This document shows positions 9,019-18,058 of a stretch of 64,000 nucleotides of DNA, in pieces. The notes below the pieces were generated by a model. It was not told the DNA's origin, searched no databases, and was given only the letters and a program-made list of their open reading frames with translations. Source of the stretch: Alteromonadaceae bacterium M269 (lineage in GTDB: Bacteria; Pseudomonadota; Gammaproteobacteria; Enterobacterales; Alteromonadaceae); contig SMNZ01000005.1 of assembly GCA_004353515.1 (NCBI GenBank), positions 248,001 to 312,000 of the forward strand, read 5' to 3'. The translations under genes and the position numbers were made by a program. Numbering within the stretch: the stretch's first letter is position 1; every line of letters starts with the position of its first letter.

Positions 9019-9255
9019 ATGTCCAAAGTATGTCAAGTCACTGGCAAACGTCCTGCGGTAGGTAACAACCGCTCACACGCCAGAAATTCGACCAGACGCC
9101 GCTTTTTGCCTAATCTACAAACTCACCGTTTTTGGGTTGAAAGCGAAAACCGTTTCGTTAAATTGCGCCTTACTCCAAAAGGTATGCGCATTATCGATAA
9201 AAAAGGCATTGATTCAGTACTAACTGATATCCGTGCACGTGGCGAAAAAATTTAA
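9019..9255 (+). CDS. rpmB: 50S ribosomal protein L28
   Basis: The 78-residue protein begins '[12 protein letters not shown]', the universal L28 start, and contains '[19 protein letters not shown]' and '[15 protein letters not shown]'. The length matches E. coli (78). I use ATG 9019, with GTGGAGA at 9004-9010 as ribosome site, and not the in-frame GTG at 9004, which is part of that site. It is followed after 12 bases by rpmG in the usual L28-L33 operon. Confidence 0.98.
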   Translation: MSKVCQVTGKRPAVGNNRSHARNSTRRRFLPNLQTHRFWVESENRFVKLRLTPKGMRIIDKKGIDSVLTDIRARGEKI

Positions 9256-9267
9256 GGAAGTTGTATC

Positions 9268-9423
9268 ATGCGTGACAAAATCAAATTGGTTTCTTCTGCG
9301 GGTACAGGTTTTTACTACACCACAGATAAAAACAAGCGTAACATGCCAGGCAAAATGGAGATCAAAAAGTACGATCCCGTTGTGCGTAAGCACGTAATGT
9401 TTAAGGAAGCAAAAATCAAGTAA
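9268..9423 (+). CDS. rpmG: 50S ribosomal protein L33
   Basis: A 51-residue frame runs from ATG 9268 to TAA 9421-9423 and reads [14 protein letters not shown], then [11 protein letters not shown] and [18 protein letters not shown]. This is a full-length L33 of the type lacking the zinc-binding cysteines (the C-minus form). AAGGAAG at 9254-9260 provides the ribosome site. The gene is too short for ORF filters of 60 residues or more and would be missed by them. It forms an operon with rpmB and ends before a clear terminator. Confidence 0.98.
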   Translation: MRDKIKLVSSAGTGFYYTTDKNKRNMPGKMEIKKYDPVVRKHVMFKEAKIK

Positions 9424-9449
9424 TCTGACTTGTTTATTGTCTCCAAGCA

Positions 9450-9470
9450 AAGCCCGGTTTTCCGGGTTTT
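9450..9470 (+). terminator. Rho-independent terminator after rpmG
   Basis: AAGCCCGG, a TTTT loop and CCGGGTTTT form a short G+C-rich stem followed by T residues, 27 bases after the rpmG stop. Confidence 0.85.
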
Positions 9471-9631
9471 GTCGTATCTGAACAACGGAAATATGAATTC
9501 ATAATTATTTGAGGCGTGTGTAGTTGGACACAATCACTTTCGAAGGTGATGGGTGAAAGATACAAAAAAATACTCATGTTCACTGTGTTACGATAAACGC
9601 CTATGTTTCAGAATGCTATGAGTTTTGCCTT

Positions 9632-10096
9632 ATGATTCGATTAGGCCAAAAAGGGGCAAATAACGTACTTATCTTCAGTATGATTATACTGATTGTGCTT
9701 TTTAGTCGGATGGATCGATTGTTTGGTCCTGACCAAGAAAGTATTCAAGGTATTGTTCCTTTATTACCTCAAGATAGCCCGTTGATTACATTAGATTTTG
9801 GTCAACACCAGATCCAACGTATTGGTAAAGGTTGGCGTATCAAGCCTGGGTTAAGTGATTCAGAGCAAGACATTGCTGATATTGCTCATCGTTGGCAAAC
9901 AACAGAGATGATTCTCTACAGTCAGGTAACCTTAACTGAACCCTATGTTGTTGTTGCGTGGCTGGCTGGAGAGGACAAAGGACGTGTTTTTAAGTTGATG
10001 TCTTTTGGTACGGATCTGTTAGTTGAATATCAACAACAAGTGTATCTTATTGCTGAACAACCCCTATCATCATTTATTCCACAGGAATTGCATTAA
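9632..10096 (+). CDS. Hypothetical membrane-anchored protein upstream of mutM
   Basis: The 154-residue product has one N-terminal membrane helix (about residues 11-26) and a soluble domain of about 120 residues, probably in the periplasm, with the pattern 'ITLDFG.H.IQRIGKGWRI' and 'WLAGEDKGRVFKL'. The stop overlaps the mutM start by one base (TAATG), so the two genes are translationally coupled. I recall similar small anchored proteins before mutM in other gammaproteobacteria but cannot name a function. A link to DNA repair is not supported by the sequence. Confidence 0.7.
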   Translation: MIRLGQKGANNVLIFSMIILIVLFSRMDRLFGPDQESIQGIVPLLPQDSPLITLDFGQHQIQRIGKGWRIKPGLSDSEQDIADIAHRWQTTEMILYSQVTLTEPYVVVAWLAGEDKGRVFKLMSFGTDLLVEYQQQVYLIAEQPLSSFIPQELH

Positions 10097-10908
10097 TGCC
10101 CGAGTTACCTGAAGTTGAAGTTAGCCGATTAGGTATTACTCCTCACATTCTAAATCAAACGATAGATAAAATAGTCATTAGGCAAAGGCAATTACGCTGG
10201 CTTATTCCTGAAGAAATTAATGATGCAGTGGGCTTAGAGATATCAGCCGTAAAAAGAAGGGCTAAGTACCTGTTAATCGAAACTCAAGCGGGGACAATCA
10301 TCTTACATTTGGGAATGTCAGGTAAGCTGAGGGTCGTGCCTGTTGAAACAGCGCTAGTGAAGCATGATCATGTAGATATCTGTTTGAGTAACGGCATGTG
10401 CCTTCGTTTCAATGATCCAAGACGTTTCGGAGCGTGCCTATGGCAAGCTTCTGACAGTGAAGGCTTGGATATTATGAATAACCTAGGTCCAGAACCGCTA
10501 ACAGATGACTTTGATGGGCAGCGCCTTTTTGAACTATCGAGAACCAAGTCTCAAGCTGTTAAGAACTTTATTATGGATAATAAAGTGGTTGTTGGTGTTG
10601 GGAATATCTATGCGAATGAATCTCTGTATTTATCTAAAGTGAACCCTCTTAAATCAGCAAAGAAAATCACCAAGAAGCAGTATTTGCTCTTAGCTGAAAA
10701 TATTAAGCTCGTTTTAGCAAGGGCAATAAAGCAGGGTGGAACAACACTTAAAGATTTTGCACAGGCTGACGGTCAACCAGGATATTTTGCGCAGGAGCTG
10801 CATGTGTATGCTCGTAAAGGCGAGGAATGTAAAGTGTGTTCAACAGAGATCGAATCTGTGGTTATTGGGCAGCGTAATAGCTTCTACTGCCCTAAATGCC
10901 AAGCTTAG
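10096..10908 (+). CDS. mutM: Formamidopyrimidine-DNA glycosylase
   Basis: This 270-residue base-excision repair enzyme removes 8-oxoguanine and formamidopyrimidines and nicks the strand by beta,delta-elimination. The N-terminus 'MPELPEVE' supplies the catalytic Pro2 and Glu3. The conserved Lys is in 'KRRAKYLL' (about 53-60). The helix-two-turn-helix region includes 'NFIMDNKVVVGVGNIYANE'. The C-terminal zinc finger has four cysteines (C-K-V-C and C-P-K-C, about 248-268) and 'GQRNSFYCPKCQ'. The length matches E. coli (269). Its start overlaps the preceding stop by one base. Confidence 0.97.
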   Translation: MPELPEVEVSRLGITPHILNQTIDKIVIRQRQLRWLIPEEINDAVGLEISAVKRRAKYLLIETQAGTIILHLGMSGKLRVVPVETALVKHDHVDICLSNGMCLRFNDPRRFGACLWQASDSEGLDIMNNLGPEPLTDDFDGQRLFELSRTKSQAVKNFIMDNKVVVGVGNIYANESLYLSKVNPLKSAKKITKKQYLLLAENIKLVLARAIKQGGTTLKDFAQADGQPGYFAQELHVYARKGEECKVCSTEIESVVIGQRNSFYCPKCQA

Positions 10909-10938
10909 AGAAAATAGGTTATAAGAGCTTAGGAGCTT

Positions 10939-11457
<519 letters not shown>

Positions 11458-11551
11458 TTATTATTATAGTTTCAACAATGAACATTAAGGGAGGCTAAGG
11501 CTAACTCATTTATCGCGCTCTGTGTAGGTTTCATCATCGAAATGTGCGACT

Positions 11552-12580
11552 TTAAAGCTTCCAATACCCGAGTTTTTTGCGGAGCTTTAGGTTGCGAATG
11601 ATATTCGCAGGTTTCTTTTCAAGGCCTTCAAAGCCAACGTTAATCATGTCGAGTGTTGCGTCAATAATGCGCTGAGATGACTTTCCATCATTGTAGGGGT
11701 GCAGTTGTTGAACAGCCTCTTCCGTTCTCTCAAGCAATTCTGCAGAGCCTGATAATACAGCATCAAGGCTGTGTTCTAGCTCATCAGCCTGTTGGATATC
11801 AATAAAGTGATCTTCAGGCGAGTGATTTTTATAGGTAATTACAGGCTTATTAAGTAATGCAAATTCGGTAATGACAGATGATGTGTCCGACACCATCACA
11901 TCAGCTGCTTGCAGCAATGGAGAGATATCAGCGTCTCTGACGATATGCAAATACTCGGACTCAATCTCCTCGAAAGGCTCCATAAGCTCTGGCGCCATCT
12001 TTGGATGGAATTTTATCAACCACTGATATTTCCCGGTGATTGCCATTGATAGAATATTTTTCTGCAATGCGGGAGATGATGTTAGCGCCGGAGAGAAGGT
12101 GGGGGCGTAGAGTATCGTCTTTAATGGCTTTTGCTTTTCCCAATGGTAGGGTTCTGTCGTGAAGAGGTCATCGACTTTGGGCCAGCCAGTTTCAGCAACA
12201 TTAAAGTGTGGATGCTGTTGTTTTAGCTCGTTAAATTTGCTGGTGAATAATGGACCTTGAGTACAGTACAAATCGAAGCAATCACGAATACGGAAATGCC
12301 CCTTTTTCTTCCATTCGAAGCCGTGAAAAACTTGTACTTTAAGACCAGGAATAAAACTAGGTACGGTATTTCCCGGTATAAAGACCGCTATAGGGTTGAA
12401 CTGTTTGACCTCACCTATGGAATGAAGCCTGTATTCATTTTTATCGAATAAAGCTTCGTTGACATCATTTCCCTCTACGAACCAAGCGACTTTATCACCT
12501 CTTTCATGTATCTCCCTTTGCAGAGGGCGAAGTATTTCAAAAGCATAATTTTGGCAAATGTAGAGCAGGTAATGTCTCAT
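11552..12580 (-). CDS. CDP-glycerol glycerophosphotransferase family protein
   Basis: The 342-residue product belongs to the TagB/TagF type (Glyphos_transf) that moves glycerol phosphate from CDP-glycerol to a glycan or polymer. Visible signatures are 'VQVFHGFEWKKKGHF' near 83, 'ILYAPTFSPAL' near 155, 'WLIKFHPKM' near 186 and 'VSDTSSVITEFALLNKPVITYKN' near 230-252. The two conserved histidines and 'SDTSS' form the active site in TagF. It overlaps the cytidylyltransferase gene by four bases (ATGA), so supplier and user of CDP-glycerol are coupled. In a Gram-negative cell the product is probably a glycerophosphate substituent of LPS or capsule. The exact acceptor is unknown. Confidence 0.85.
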   Translation of the reverse strand: MRHYLLYICQNYAFEILRPLQREIHERGDKVAWFVEGNDVNEALFDKNEYRLHSIGEVKQFNPIAVFIPGNTVPSFIPGLKVQVFHGFEWKKKGHFRIRDCFDLYCTQGPLFTSKFNELKQQHPHFNVAETGWPKVDDLFTTEPYHWEKQKPLKTILYAPTFSPALTSSPALQKNILSMAITGKYQWLIKFHPKMAPELMEPFEEIESEYLHIVRDADISPLLQAADVMVSDTSSVITEFALLNKPVITYKNHSPEDHFIDIQQADELEHSLDAVLSGSAELLERTEEAVQQLHPYNDGKSSQRIIDATLDMINVGFEGLEKKPANIIRNLKLRKKLGYWKL

Positions 12581-12972
12581 CGAATATCTCTGATAACTTC
12601 AATGATTTCTGTTGTTGAGACTGAAGGTGTTCTCGGGAGGTAACGAACTTCACAGATATCTTTAAACTCGTCGAATCGACCTTCCCAGTCATTACCCATA
12701 ACTAGAACATCGGCTTTTTTATCAAGAATATACTGTCGTTTGAGTTCGAGAGATTCTTCGACAAAAACTTCATCGACGTATTTTATGGCCTCTATAATTT
12801 CCATTCGGCTTTTAAGCGAGTAGATCGGCGCTCTGCCTTTCTTATTGATATTGAGTTCATCAGAAGAGACACCAACTATGAGTGAACTCCCATACTCTCT
12901 GGCACGTTTAAAGATGTTGACGTGGCCTACATGAAACACATCGAAAGTACCAAAGGTAATTACTCTAGCCAT
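12577..12972 (-). CDS. Glycerol-3-phosphate cytidylyltransferase
   Basis: The 131-residue enzyme should make CDP-glycerol from CTP and sn-glycerol 3-phosphate. Its signatures are 'ITFGTFDVFHVGHVNIFKRA' with the HVGH nucleotide motif near residue 15, 'YSLKSRMEIIEAIKYVDEV' and the C-terminal 'RTPSVSTTEII' near 115-125. These match TagD and Gct over the full length of the family (about 130). The neighbouring glycerophosphotransferase makes CDP-glycerol a better guess than CDP-ethanolamine or another cytidylyl product. It lies nine bases from the wzi-like gene, within the same probable operon. Confidence 0.88.
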   Translation of the reverse strand: MARVITFGTFDVFHVGHVNIFKRAREYGSSLIVGVSSDELNINKKGRAPIYSLKSRMEIIEAIKYVDEVFVEESLELKRQYILDKKADVLVMGNDWEGRFDEFKDICEVRYLPRTPSVSTTEIIEVIRDIR

Positions 12973-12981
12973 TTTATCTAC

Positions 12982-14433
12982 TTACCAACGGAAGAAAGCT
13001 GAAATTCTAGCAAATTGCTCACCGAAAACATTTCTACCCGCATAAACCTCTGTACCAAAGAATCCGTAACGAGTTGCTTTGCTGTACCTTAATTGAAGCT
13101 CGTGCGCTGTGTCGTAATCAAACACATCAGACGTTTCGTTATTAATAATACGGAAAGTTGTATTAATGATATGACCAGAAGCTAAAGTCCAATCTGCATT
13201 AAAAGAGTGTGTTTTAGAGGGGGTATCGTCGTTGAATACGCGTTCTCCACCAGCAAAGTGACCGAGAATCTGTCCTTCGTTTGATAAACCACCAGAGTAG
13301 AGAGGGTGAACATACCAAGCGGTTGACCAGCGGGTAAATTCGTAACGCAATGCTAGATTGTCTCTGAACTGGGGTAAAAATAAGCCAGCAGAAAGTGTTT
13401 CATTACCTAACTTAAAGTTTTTCTCTCCCTCAGTATCTTCACCACCTATTTCCATATAAAAAGAAATAGGGGTATACCAAGTAAAGTTAACTTTCGATGT
13501 AATAGACGCTTGTTGGTTACCAAACTCGAAGTTGGGGTCATCGCTGGTATCGATATCTCCAACATTATCAATTCCCGCAGGGTTGAAGATAGCTTCAAAA
13601 ACATCGCCTATGCTGGGATCGCGCAAACCACCACCGAATTGCAAAGTACGATTAACTCCAATTGTCCAGAAATCTAAGGGTGTCGCACTCAGGTGCAAAC
13701 CAGCATGTCTTGGTCTTCCTGGCGTGACTTGATCACCCAATCGAATACCTTCCTGTTCTTCTAGTATCGAATAGAAAACTTCGTAGCGAATGTTCCATTT
13801 CGAGATTGGTTTTGAGTTACTAACTGTTATCGAAGGCGAAGATATTGCGTGGGTACTAACAAGCACTGCTGAATCTTGGAAAGGAGAAAACCAGTGTTCC
13901 CTGTAACCCAGTTCAACCTGAGCGTATTCATGCCCGAAGCCCAGGTGGGTATTAGTATGTATCGTACCTGCATCATCTGCATATGTGGCTCCAACCGAAA
14001 CATAAGCATATGGCGTAATATAGGCTAGAGCTCCGACCGAGACCTGATAATTGCTATCAGCGTTAATGTTTCTTTGGTTCGGTAACGCCTTGCTAGTGTC
14101 GTCATTGTATGAAGCGGAGGCACTCAAATGTGTAATAGCAGCAGGTTTTGTATAACGACTTAAATAGGCTGTTAGCTGCGTATGTAAGAGCGGATGAGAG
14201 TCCTTTATTTGTGGCAGCTTTGATAGAATCTCTGACGCTTTGTAGGGTTTGGTCAGCGGAACGTTGGTTGTTAGCGCTAAAAGCCTTTCGATTTGTACTT
14301 CAACTTCGGGTGAAGTTTGTAGTGGAAGATAAGGTGAAGGACCTTTAGCCTGAGTTTGCATCGATAATGAAGTGAGGACAGCAGCAAACAACGGATAAGT
14401 AAAACGCATAATTAACCTAGCAATAGAAGACAT
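12982..14433 (-). CDS. Wzi-like capsule assembly outer-membrane protein
   Basis: The 483-residue product has a signal peptide (about 1-29, ending QTQA) and an alternating aromatic/hydrophobic pattern of beta strands ending in 'ISAFFRW', a typical outer-membrane insertion signal. Features such as 'LGYREHWFSPF', 'WTIGVNRTLQFGG' and 'YMEIGGEDTEGE' resemble the capsule assembly Wzi family (PF14052), beta-barrels that anchor surface polysaccharide. It lies in one run with kdkA and the two CDP-glycerol genes, which fits a surface-polymer role. The second ATG (residue 9, 14409) is also a possible start; neither has a clear ribosome site. Confidence 0.78.
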   Translation of the reverse strand: MSSIARLIMRFTYPLFAAVLTSLSMQTQAKGPSPYLPLQTSPEVEVQIERLLALTTNVPLTKPYKASEILSKLPQIKDSHPLLHTQLTAYLSRYTKPAAITHLSASASYNDDTSKALPNQRNINADSNYQVSVGALAYITPYAYVSVGATYADDAGTIHTNTHLGFGHEYAQVELGYREHWFSPFQDSAVLVSTHAISSPSITVSNSKPISKWNIRYEVFYSILEEQEGIRLGDQVTPGRPRHAGLHLSATPLDFWTIGVNRTLQFGGGLRDPSIGDVFEAIFNPAGIDNVGDIDTSDDPNFEFGNQQASITSKVNFTWYTPISFYMEIGGEDTEGEKNFKLGNETLSAGLFLPQFRDNLALRYEFTRWSTAWYVHPLYSGGLSNEGQILGHFAGGERVFNDDTPSKTHSFNADWTLASGHIINTTFRIINNETSDVFDYDTAHELQLRYSKATRYGFFGTEVYAGRNVFGEQFARISAFFRW

Positions 14434-14531
14434 AAGACAAGCACAGCTTGCCCTGCAAATGTTATTAACACTGGAAATTGGGACGCTACTTTATCATAAG
14501 AAAACATCTTGGAGATGATTTAACGTGTAAT

Positions 14532-15254
14532 TTATTTGAGGTTAGTTTCGTAGCCCGACATAAACTGTTTCCATGAATCTGGCTCGAAGTGATATTGAGG
14601 TTCGCGACCTTGCTCCTTGTTGAGAGAGCGTTTGAGCCGCTCAACGTTACCACTCTTCCAATTATTCCCCGGTTTGATAGCACATTTATCGAAGTCGATA
14701 AGCCAAACTTTACCGGGCTCATCCAACATAATATTGTGTATATTGAGGTCGTGGTGAAACACTTGGTGATTATGAAATGTTGCAACGGTCTGCCCAATGC
14801 GTTGCCATTCGTCAGGTGTGACTTTGCGTTCTATAAGAGTGTGATGTGCATCGCGAGCGCCCGGGATTTTGTGAATAATAATATCGGCTCGATAAAATAA
14901 GCTCGTACTTTCAAATAACAGCGCAGCAGGCTTAGGAACAGGTAAACCTAAGGACACTAATTTTTGTAGTAGTTTGAGTTCAAGATAAGCACGTGACTTC
15001 TCTAATCCAAGATTAATATACGTATCTTTTATCAATCGGCCAATCAAGCCACCTCGTAAGTAATGACGGAGTACGAGTTCATGCTCTTGATACTGAAAGA
15101 AAACCGTAATGCCTCGGCCTCGAGATATACCAGTAACCTTCTCCTGCTTTTCCCAAAATTCGTGAGTAAACATTTGGGGTTCAATTTTGGAGAACAGGTT
15201 GGGATCGTATATCATTTGCTGATTTTGCAATCTCAGCTGTTGCATTTCCGTCAT
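14532..15254 (-). CDS. kdkA: 3-deoxy-D-manno-octulosonic acid kinase
   Basis: The 240-residue product is an ABC1/RIO-like kinase that phosphorylates the Kdo residue of lipid A inner core in Haemophilus and Vibrio. Visible motifs are 'GRGITVFF' and 'LVLRHYLRGGLIGRL' near 45-75, the catalytic loop 'HHDLNIHNIMLDE' near 160 and the metal-binding 'WLIDFDKC' near 180. The final 'W' rich tail is also typical. In species with KdkA, WaaA usually adds a single Kdo that is then phosphorylated; waaA is present nearby. It is divergent from the GT9 gene and starts the minus-strand run kdkA-wzi-tagD-tagF. Confidence 0.92.
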   Translation of the reverse strand: MTEMQQLRLQNQQMIYDPNLFSKIEPQMFTHEFWEKQEKVTGISRGRGITVFFQYQEHELVLRHYLRGGLIGRLIKDTYINLGLEKSRAYLELKLLQKLVSLGLPVPKPAALLFESTSLFYRADIIIHKIPGARDAHHTLIERKVTPDEWQRIGQTVATFHNHQVFHHDLNIHNIMLDEPGKVWLIDFDKCAIKPGNNWKSGNVERLKRSLNKEQGREPQYHFEPDSWKQFMSGYETNLK

Positions 15255-15280
15255 ATTGGAGAGCTCTAATCCTGTTGTTC

Positions 15281-15299
15281 AACGAAGGTCAACAGACCC
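15281..15299. repeat. Solo end of the GGGTCTGTTGATCTTTG repeat family (remnant E)
   Basis: AACGAAGGTCAACAGACCC lies between the divergent kdkA and GT9 genes. It matches the inverted end motif of the family, as in CAAAGATCAACAGACCC of copy B, with two or three changes, and is followed by TA like other ends. No second end or interior is recognisable in the 75-base gap, so it is a decayed or deleted copy. Confidence 0.45.
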
Positions 15300-15329
15300 T
15301 ATCTATTTGCACTAAACAAGGGGTGCTAA

Positions 15330-16364
15330 GTGCATACGCCTAAAAATTTATGCTTGCTACGACTATCTGCTATAGGTGATGTTTGTCACGCAGTTGCATT
15401 GGTTACTCGTATTCGACAGCAGTCGCCAGACACCAAAATAACCTGGGTTATTGGCAAAGTAGAATATCAGCTTGTTAAAACGATTGCAGATGTTCAATTT
15501 GTTATTTTTGATAAAAAGCAAGGGACAGCCGCGTACAAACAGTTGCGTCGTGATCTCGCGGGTCAAAAGTTTGATGTGTTGTTTGCCATGCAAGTCGCGT
15601 TTAGGGCAAATTTGGCCGCCCACTTTATTAAAGCTAAACATAAAGTTGGGTTTGATTGGAGCCGAAGTAAAGAGCTTCATTGGTTGTTTACCAATAAGCG
15701 TGTTGCTGAACGGGAATACGCTCATGTCCTTGAAGGCTTTATGGACTTTGCTGATGCCATAGGCATCCCTGAACAGGAAAAAGTGTCATGGGATTTGCCT
15801 ATTCCTCAAGAAGCAGAAGATTGGGCAAGAACGCAAATATCTGAAGAACAAACCTATGTCGTCATTTCACCAGCGGCTAGTAAAGCTGAGCGAAACTGGA
15901 TAACGGAAAGGTATGCAGAAATTGCAGATTACTTATCTGAACGCAATGTGAAAGTTGTTTTATGTGGTGGGCCTACGGACACTGAAAGAGCATTGGGTGA
16001 ACGTATTACGAGTTTATGCAGTTCAAAACCTATTAACCTGATTGGCCAAAGTAGTTTAATTCAGTTGCTGGCCCTACTTAAGCGCGTTAGTGCCGTTATT
16101 GCTCCCGATACAGGACCTGCGCATATGGCGACTGTAGTAGGAACTCCTGTTATTGGTTTATATGCGCACAGTAATCCTAGGCGAACCGGGCCTTATCTAG
16201 ACCAACAAAGGGTCGTTTCAGTATATGAAGAGGCTGTGCAGAACCAGCATGGTAAACCGTGGCAATCACTCGCATGGGGAGTAAGGGCTAAGGGAGAAAA
16301 CCTGATGCAAGGGATTAGTGTCGGGCAAGTTAAAGCAAAGCTTGATGAATTGGCGTTGTATTAG
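15330..16364 (+). CDS. Family 9 glycosyltransferase (heptosyltransferase type)
   Basis: The 344-residue GT-B enzyme resembles LPS heptosyltransferases WaaC/WaaF/WaaQ. N-terminal 'LCLLRLSAIGDVCHAVALVTRI' (about 6-28) is the ADP-heptose family signature. The C-terminal half has 'VVISPAASKAERNW', 'LCGGPTDTERALGERI', 'NLIGQSSLIQLLALLKRV' and 'IAPDTGPAHMATVVGTPVIGLYAHSNPRRTGPY' (the last split by a normal turn), the donor-binding region. It starts at GTG. The position between kdkA and waaA supports a role in the inner core. Which heptose it adds cannot be decided from sequence. Confidence 0.88.
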   Translation: MHTPKNLCLLRLSAIGDVCHAVALVTRIRQQSPDTKITWVIGKVEYQLVKTIADVQFVIFDKKQGTAAYKQLRRDLAGQKFDVLFAMQVAFRANLAAHFIKAKHKVGFDWSRSKELHWLFTNKRVAEREYAHVLEGFMDFADAIGIPEQEKVSWDLPIPQEAEDWARTQISEEQTYVVISPAASKAERNWITERYAEIADYLSERNVKVVLCGGPTDTERALGERITSLCSSKPINLIGQSSLIQLLALLKRVSAVIAPDTGPAHMATVVGTPVIGLYAHSNPRRTGPYLDQQRVVSVYEEAVQNQHGKPWQSLAWGVRAKGENLMQGISVGQVKAKLDELALY

Positions 16365-16368
16365 GTCA

Positions 16369-16392
16369 CAAGCTCTGGAAAGAGCTTTGTTT
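16369..16392 (+). terminator. Hairpin after the GT9 gene
   Basis: AAGCTCT and AGAGCTT form a seven-base stem with a GGAA loop, followed by TGTTTG. It lies five bases after the GT9 stop and between convergent genes. The T-run is imperfect. Confidence 0.55.
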
Positions 16393-16403
16393 GCTGAGTA
16401 TTG

Positions 16404-17699
16404 CTAATGAATTGTTGCGTTAATCAACTCTAAAGTTTTTTGTACGGCGCCTGAGTTCGTTTCAATGACCTTTCGGCCACTTTGTCCTAAATCAGTAGCT
16501 TGCTTTGGATTTGATAGCCACTCAAGAATGACGTGTTCCATTTCCTTTGCAGTATCTGTTGTTTTGAGTCCACCTGATTCCTTAAGGGCCTCGCAGATCT
16601 CTGGATTGTTGTGTCTACTACTCCCCATGATTGAGGGTACAGCGTAAGCTGCTGCCTCTAACGCATTGTGCCCACCTCTTGGGGCAATACTGCCACCGAT
16701 AAAAGCGAAATCTGCTACTTGATACAGCTTGCTCAATACGCCCATTTTGTCGACCAGAATAACGTTGGCATCAGCAGTAATATTTTCGCTAGCTCGACAA
16801 AGCGTTAAGCTCCGTTTTTCACAGAGCTGATACACTGAATCAAATCGTTGAGGATGTCTGGGTACGATTAGTAAAGCGAGATCTGGGTATTTCGCCAAGA
16901 AATTTTCGTAGGCATCTAATATGACATTTTCTTCCGGATCATGTGTACTTCCAGCTAAAAATACGCGTTTACCCTCTAACTGGTATTCCGTGATGAGCTC
17001 ATCTTTTATCGTGCTATCAGCATGACTCTGAAGATCGAACTTCATATTGTTGGTGAGTGTTAATTTCTGAGGAGGTATCCCGAGTTCTAGGTAGTTGTCG
17101 AAGTCTCTTTGGCCCTGCGCACAGGCATGCTCAAGTTTCTGTAGCATAGGGGAAAACAAAGCACTTAATTTGCTGTAACTTTTGCAGGATTTGTTCGTCA
17201 TACGAGCATTGATAACAAGAGTTGGAATGCTCTTTAACCAAGCTTGGTGAACTAAATTGGGCCATAACTCGACTTCAGTAATCAAAATTGCAGAAGGTTT
17301 TAGCCTGTTGAGTAGTAGAGCCATAAATAAAGGGAAGTCATAGGGCAAATAGCTGTGTTGAACCCTCCGATCAAAAGACTGTATAACTCTCTGATACCCT
17401 GTGTAGGTTGTTGTCGTAATAGTGATTTTGAGGTTGTTTTGCTTGAGTAATTTTTCAATCAAGGGAGAAGCTGCTACAACCTCTCCTACAGAGACACAAT
17501 GAATCCATAGGTCACTTTGCTGCATATCGCTTTTGAGTATGCCAAATCTTTCTAGCCGCTTTTTGTCGTAACCATCTGCCTTAGTTAAGACTTTTACGAC
17601 GTTATAGATCGCTAACACTGGAACGAGTAGCGCCAATAGCAACGTATAGGCCCAAAGCGCGATTCTTTGAGAGAGTGTGTGTTTAAAAGGGCTGCTCAT
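16404..17699 (-). CDS. waaA: 3-deoxy-D-manno-octulosonic acid transferase
   Basis: The 431-residue enzyme transfers Kdo from CMP-Kdo to lipid IVA at the inner face of the cytoplasmic membrane. An N-terminal membrane anchor (about 12-35) is followed by 'DLWIHCVSVGEVVAASPLIEKLL', 'TTTTYTGYQRV', 'LPYDFPLFMALLLNRLKP', 'ITEVELWPNL', 'FLAGSTHDPEE' and 'FIGGSIAPRGGHNALEAAAYAVPSIMG' across the two GT-B lobes. I use ATG 17699; the TTG 12 codons upstream lacks a ribosome site. With KdkA nearby it may be monofunctional, an inference from other species. It converges with the GT9 gene. Confidence 0.95.
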   Translation of the reverse strand: MSSPFKHTLSQRIALWAYTLLLALLVPVLAIYNVVKVLTKADGYDKKRLERFGILKSDMQQSDLWIHCVSVGEVVAASPLIEKLLKQNNLKITITTTTYTGYQRVIQSFDRRVQHSYLPYDFPLFMALLLNRLKPSAILITEVELWPNLVHQAWLKSIPTLVINARMTNKSCKSYSKLSALFSPMLQKLEHACAQGQRDFDNYLELGIPPQKLTLTNNMKFDLQSHADSTIKDELITEYQLEGKRVFLAGSTHDPEENVILDAYENFLAKYPDLALLIVPRHPQRFDSVYQLCEKRSLTLCRASENITADANVILVDKMGVLSKLYQVADFAFIGGSIAPRGGHNALEAAAYAVPSIMGSSRHNNPEICEALKESGGLKTTDTAKEMEHVILEWLSNPKQATDLGQSGRKVIETNSGAVQKTLELINATIH

Positions 17700-18058
17700 A
17701 ATTGGTTTAGAACTACTTCTGCTCGTAAAACTCAAGTTGGTGAAAAATAAAAGCGCTAATACTACTTATAACCTGCAGCCTGTTACAGGGGCTTTTGACA
17801 GGTGTCGAATATCATACTGGTGTTGCCCTTAAACAGGTAGTTATTAATTGATTTAGCTACAAAAATGTGGCTTTCGAGATCAATGATCCAAGATGGTAAT
17901 GAGCTTCAAAAATTTGAAAGTGGATATGAGTTATTATTGATTATTAAAAATAGAACAAAATGGTATTTTTTCTTTCCAAAACAAAACCTTCCGACTATCC
18001 TTAGAAAGTAAATGTCAATAATGGAGCAGTCTGCGTGCTAAAAGGTGACGGCCTAAAA
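17700..18058. other. A+T-rich intergenic region between waaA and the PBP-like operon
   Basis: This divergent intergenic stretch must contain promoters for waaA and for the operon beginning near 18035. I see no repeat, convincing coding frame or clear -35/-10 pair with standard spacing. GGAG at 18023-18026 and AAGGTGA at 18041-18047 are candidate ribosome sites for the two possible starts of the next gene. Confidence 0.5.
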
